The notes beneath the pieces are model-generated. The model saw nothing but the letters and a program-made list of their open reading frames with translations. It searched no databases and had not been told where the DNA came from. A stretch of DNA of 64,000 nucleotides from Heterocephalus glaber (Eukaryota; Chordata; Mammalia; Rodentia; Bathyergidae). The stretch lies in assembly GCF_000247695.1 (NCBI RefSeq), contig NW_004624734.1, positions 32,552,184-32,616,183 of the forward strand. Direction: 5' to 3'. The translations under genes were made by a program, and so were the position numbers. Positions within the stretch are counted from its first letter, which is position 1, and each line of letters opens with the position of its first letter. This document shows positions 61,267 to 64,000 of the stretch, piece after piece.

Positions 61267-61430
61267 AAAGCGTACAGTTCAATGGCTTTTACTGTATTCA
61301 AAGTTGCTCAACAACTGCCACAATTTCATTAGCCCCCAAAAAGATTTTATACCCCTTAGCAATCACTCCCAGGATCCATGACATACCCTGAGCTCTCGGC
61401 CACCACTAATCTACTTTTTGTCTCTATAAA
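61267..61430. mobile_element. Old mammalian L1M 3'-end fragment, right half
   Basis: This continues the element interrupted at 60358. Recognisable words include cgtacagttcaatggctttt, cccaaaaagattttatacccc and ccaccactaatctactttttg. The family is judged from memory of the consensus. Confidence 0.7.
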
Positions 61431-62239
61431 CTTAGAGTTGTAGGGAGATGGCTGGGAGTAGTGGGGACTGTGATGAATCTGAGAATTCACCCAGGATCTC
61501 AAGAGGGAAGACTCTGTGGCTGTTGTCATGTGGCAATGTGACATAATTACAGACATCTTTACATTTTCAAAGAGAAGCAAGAAGTCAATATTTTAAGAAA
61601 ATCTTCTGATTTTAAAATGTGGACTTAATTTTCATATTTTTAAGTTTTTAAAACTACATAAATAAGCATACTTGTGAGCCAGACAGGCTTCATTCCTAAC
61701 AAGCTCCCAACATTGGCTCCTCGTGGCTTGGCCTGATTTGACAAAGATGACATCCCATGTGGATGATTTCTAAGCCTTTGTTTCAACCTCTGACTTGTCT
61801 CAGTTCCTGTCCTCCATCTTCAAATACAAGAACTACAAGTCTGACATCACGAATTTTAGCAAGGTAAATTCAGTACCTTAAATCAAGCTCATAACTTTCC
61901 AAATAAATTTACTTCTTCTTTGTTCTTTTCTTTGAATTTTCAGCTCATCTCATTTAAAACCTCTGTTCCATTTAAAAATTTCTACTTCTCTTGTATTTCT
62001 CACTTCCAATAAAGGGTGAAGTCCTATTTATTTTCCTATAAAATCTCACCTGCATTCATTCCCTACCCTTCAATCCTCCTACTCAGCTTTAGACCCACAT
62101 TAGTTTCCCTCTGGGACAACTGGTTTAGCCTTTAACTGATATCCATACTACTGTCAGCTTCTTCCTATGAAAGTTCATCTTCTGTTTTCTTATCTGATAA
62201 ACTTCCTCCAGTCACACATACCACCCTACAACTTACAAG

Positions 62240-62700
62240 GTGCATGCTCAAAAATTTTTAATGGCTCCCAAGAGCCCTCAAAGAATTATAAACTCCCAAG
62301 ATGGGCATTCAAGGGCCCAATCTGTCTTTCCATACTTCTTCCCTTCACTCAACTTCACAAAGCCTCTGCTCCAATTTAATCACTTCTCCCTTAAGTTGTC
62401 TCTCCATCTAGATTTCCCCTACATGTCCAAAATCTACTATGACTTCAATGCTACTCCCATATGCCAGCATCTCCTACCAATGCAGACATACTGCCTTTCT
62501 CCTCCAAACTTCCACAATACTTCATTTCACTCTGTTATTGCCATTTTCTATCATGGTATATTATTTGCAGGCTCTTCTTATCAATGTTAATATGTGTTAT
62601 TAATGAACTAAAGCCACATCTGATTTATATCACTCTGCCTGAATCACTAATACAAGTTTTGAGACACAGAAGGTGTTTATAAATACTGATTAAATGACCA
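62240..62700 (+). repeat. L2 LINE 3' region, long copy
   Basis: tttaatggctcccaagagcc, attcaagggcccaatctgtc, ccttcactcaacttcacaaa, then gtttataaatactgattaaa at the tail. The short open frames here are chance frames within the element. Confidence 0.65.
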
Positions 62701-63234
62701 ATAAGTTATTTCCACTGAACTTTGAACCATGTTATATACTTGACTTAGCAGCAGATTTGCACTAGTTCTATCTTGTTTAAACTAAAATTAATAGGTCTAC
62801 AGTTTTCAAGCAAACTTTAGAAGCTAGTTGCTTACATGTCTGCTAAGTGATACGATGAAGCGAGGCTGATCTTTAAAGTTTTGCAAGAAAAGGTTCATGT
62901 GAATAATCAGGAGTTGCTCATTGGTTAAGCACCAAGAGTTGAGGTCAAAGGAAGGCACAGAATGTTTTTAGAGGTCAAAGACACATTTAGGCCACTAGCC
63001 TATTAAAAGCCTAGCTTTTAAAAAACTCTATGTCATTAAAACATTGAGAACAGTATAAATAACTACATGCTTGGGTATTTCCTGGACAGGTAAACTCAGG
63101 TTCCAACTAAGATCCAAGAGTACAAATAACCGTGGAAAAGCTTCCAGGGAAAACTCTACGTCAGCAAGCTTGGGGAGGCCTATTTTCAAGAGTGCCTACA
63201 AACATCGAGCCTCTATAGCACAACAGCAAGACCT

Positions 63235-63530
63235 TGAAAGTTAATGATAATAAAGACAATGTTTTTTAAAGTACATATCATATGCTAGGCACTATGTAAG
63301 CCTTTTAAATAGGGAAGGCTTACACCCTGTTTGAGTATGTTTCATACCTTAGTTATACCTTTTTTGAGCTTCACAACAACCCTATAAGGTAGGTAATATT
63401 ATCAATTCTATTGACACACTGAGGCTCTGAGAGATTAAGTCACGCCCTCAAGGTCACATGGCTGGTTAATGGCAGAGCCAGGTTTCAAAATGAGGCCAAC
63501 TAAGTCTTAACCACTAGCCCGATTAGGATT
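63235..63530 (-). repeat. MIR SINE with internal extra sequence
   Basis: atatcatatgctaggcacta, cacaacaaccctataaggta, actgaggctctgagagatta, aaggtcacatggctggttaa and taaccactag are a long reversed MIR. About 60 bp near 63300-63360 do not fit the consensus. Confidence 0.8.
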
Positions 63531-64000
63531 CTCTGGGCTCATCATTGTTTGTCAAGTCAAATATCCTGCTCCTCCGCCAGCCCACAAGGGGCCCCTATAA
63601 AGGGCCTGGAGAGCTCAAAGGCCCATCTCCGGGAAACACTGACAGAAGTATGTTGTGAGCATCTTATCACTCATCACTTATCACTTACCTGATGTACAGT
63701 GATAACTCAGGGCAAGAGGTTTCCAGAAAGAGCACATGCTCTGGCTCAGCAAGTTATTTAACCTCGCTCAACTGGCCTGGCAGCTGCATTCACACAAATC
63801 AGGTGGCCTAGAACTGACCCTCCCTTGTCAGAGGCTAAAAGTCTGGTTAGGATTGAAAAGATATTCTACTTAATAAAGCCTCAAATATAGAAAAATGATT
63901 GACAGTGATTATGGTGGTAGGATCACTTTAGACAGAGAGATGAGGAAGCTGTCAGTTACTATAAATTTGTAACCTTATTATTATTTTTTGTATTAAATTC

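Larger units (their letters stand above)
1..64000 (-). other. RAD51B: RAD51B transcription unit, internal part (two coding exons plus introns)
   Basis: The two minus-strand exons in this window encode consecutive C-terminal parts of RAD51B, a RAD51 paralog of the BCDX2 complex that acts in homologous recombination in the nucleus. The order on the minus strand is 58011-58114, then 20915-20993, so the whole window lies inside the gene. The 5' exons (N-terminal domain, Walker A and B) and the final exon lie outside it or were not recognised. RAD51B is known for very large introns and several alternative 3' ends, which fits 37 kb between the two exons and more than 20 kb without a clear last exon. 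Extending the unit to position 1 is inference. Confidence 0.9.
58115..64000 (-). other. RAD51B: RAD51B intron upstream of the 104-nt exon
   Basis: This is the partial intron ending at the acceptor next to 58114. It contains L2 and MIR remnants, one ID-like SINE and a young L1 nested in an old L1. I see nothing nameable in 58120-58795, 58870-59620, 59940-60195, 61435-62235 and 62705-63230. The tail end, 63535-64000, also holds nothing I can assign. Confidence 0.85.

Overview
The window is rodent-type nuclear DNA: AT-rich, with no long open reading frames and full of retroposons. The rodent call rests on two SINE classes seen together. One is a tRNA-derived, ID-like SINE with pol III A and B boxes, about two dozen copies. 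The other is a short 7SL-derived B1-type monomer. A young L1 lineage is also present. The ID-like consensus (TTTAGCTCAGTGG at the 5' end, GATCCCCGGTACC before the A tail) does not look like mouse or rat. I would guess a hystricognath or another non-murid rodent, at low confidence.

Only one protein-coding gene can be supported, RAD51B (RAD51 paralog B), on the minus strand. Two internal coding exons are visible, each with a consensus acceptor and donor. Positions 58011-58114 hold 104 nt that encode the stretch from near ...SGSSCVIAALGN to ...YLDSERRQ. Positions 20915-20993 hold 79 nt that encode ILIAKSPLAPFTSFVYTIK...LVLQ. Reading frame and exon phase join the two perfectly. Everything else is RAD51B intron: 58115-64000 (upstream), 20994-58010 (37 kb between the exons) and 1-20914 (downstream of the second exon). 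No terminal exon was recognised.

The introns are layered. The oldest layer is MIR, L2, MER5-like hAT fragments, a Tigger/mariner-like MITE (19751-19911) and old L1M pieces (14540-15230, 29540-31115, 60301-60358 plus 61267-61430). The next layer is LTR-type MaLR/ERVL-like remnants (868-1352, 8318-9510). On top sit the young L1 insertions (6745-8144, 45346-45557, 50226-51060, 60359-61266) and ID-like SINEs, most with target-site duplications (TSDs) visible by eye. Nesting gives the order: SINE inside MaLR, SINE inside old L1, SINE inside MER5, SINE inside young L1, young L1 inside old L1.

Points that deserve a check are a 57-bp inverted repeat bounding 1662-3120; a twin-primed L1 with a 5' inversion at 50226-51060; an L1 3' UTR tandem duplication whose core is identical but whose flanks are not (60712-61246); a possible read-through terminal exon of RAD51B (20573-20993); and an unexplained 183-codon ORF at 44517-45068. 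I found no undescribed defence, CRISPR or operon-like system, and this kind of sequence does not suggest one.
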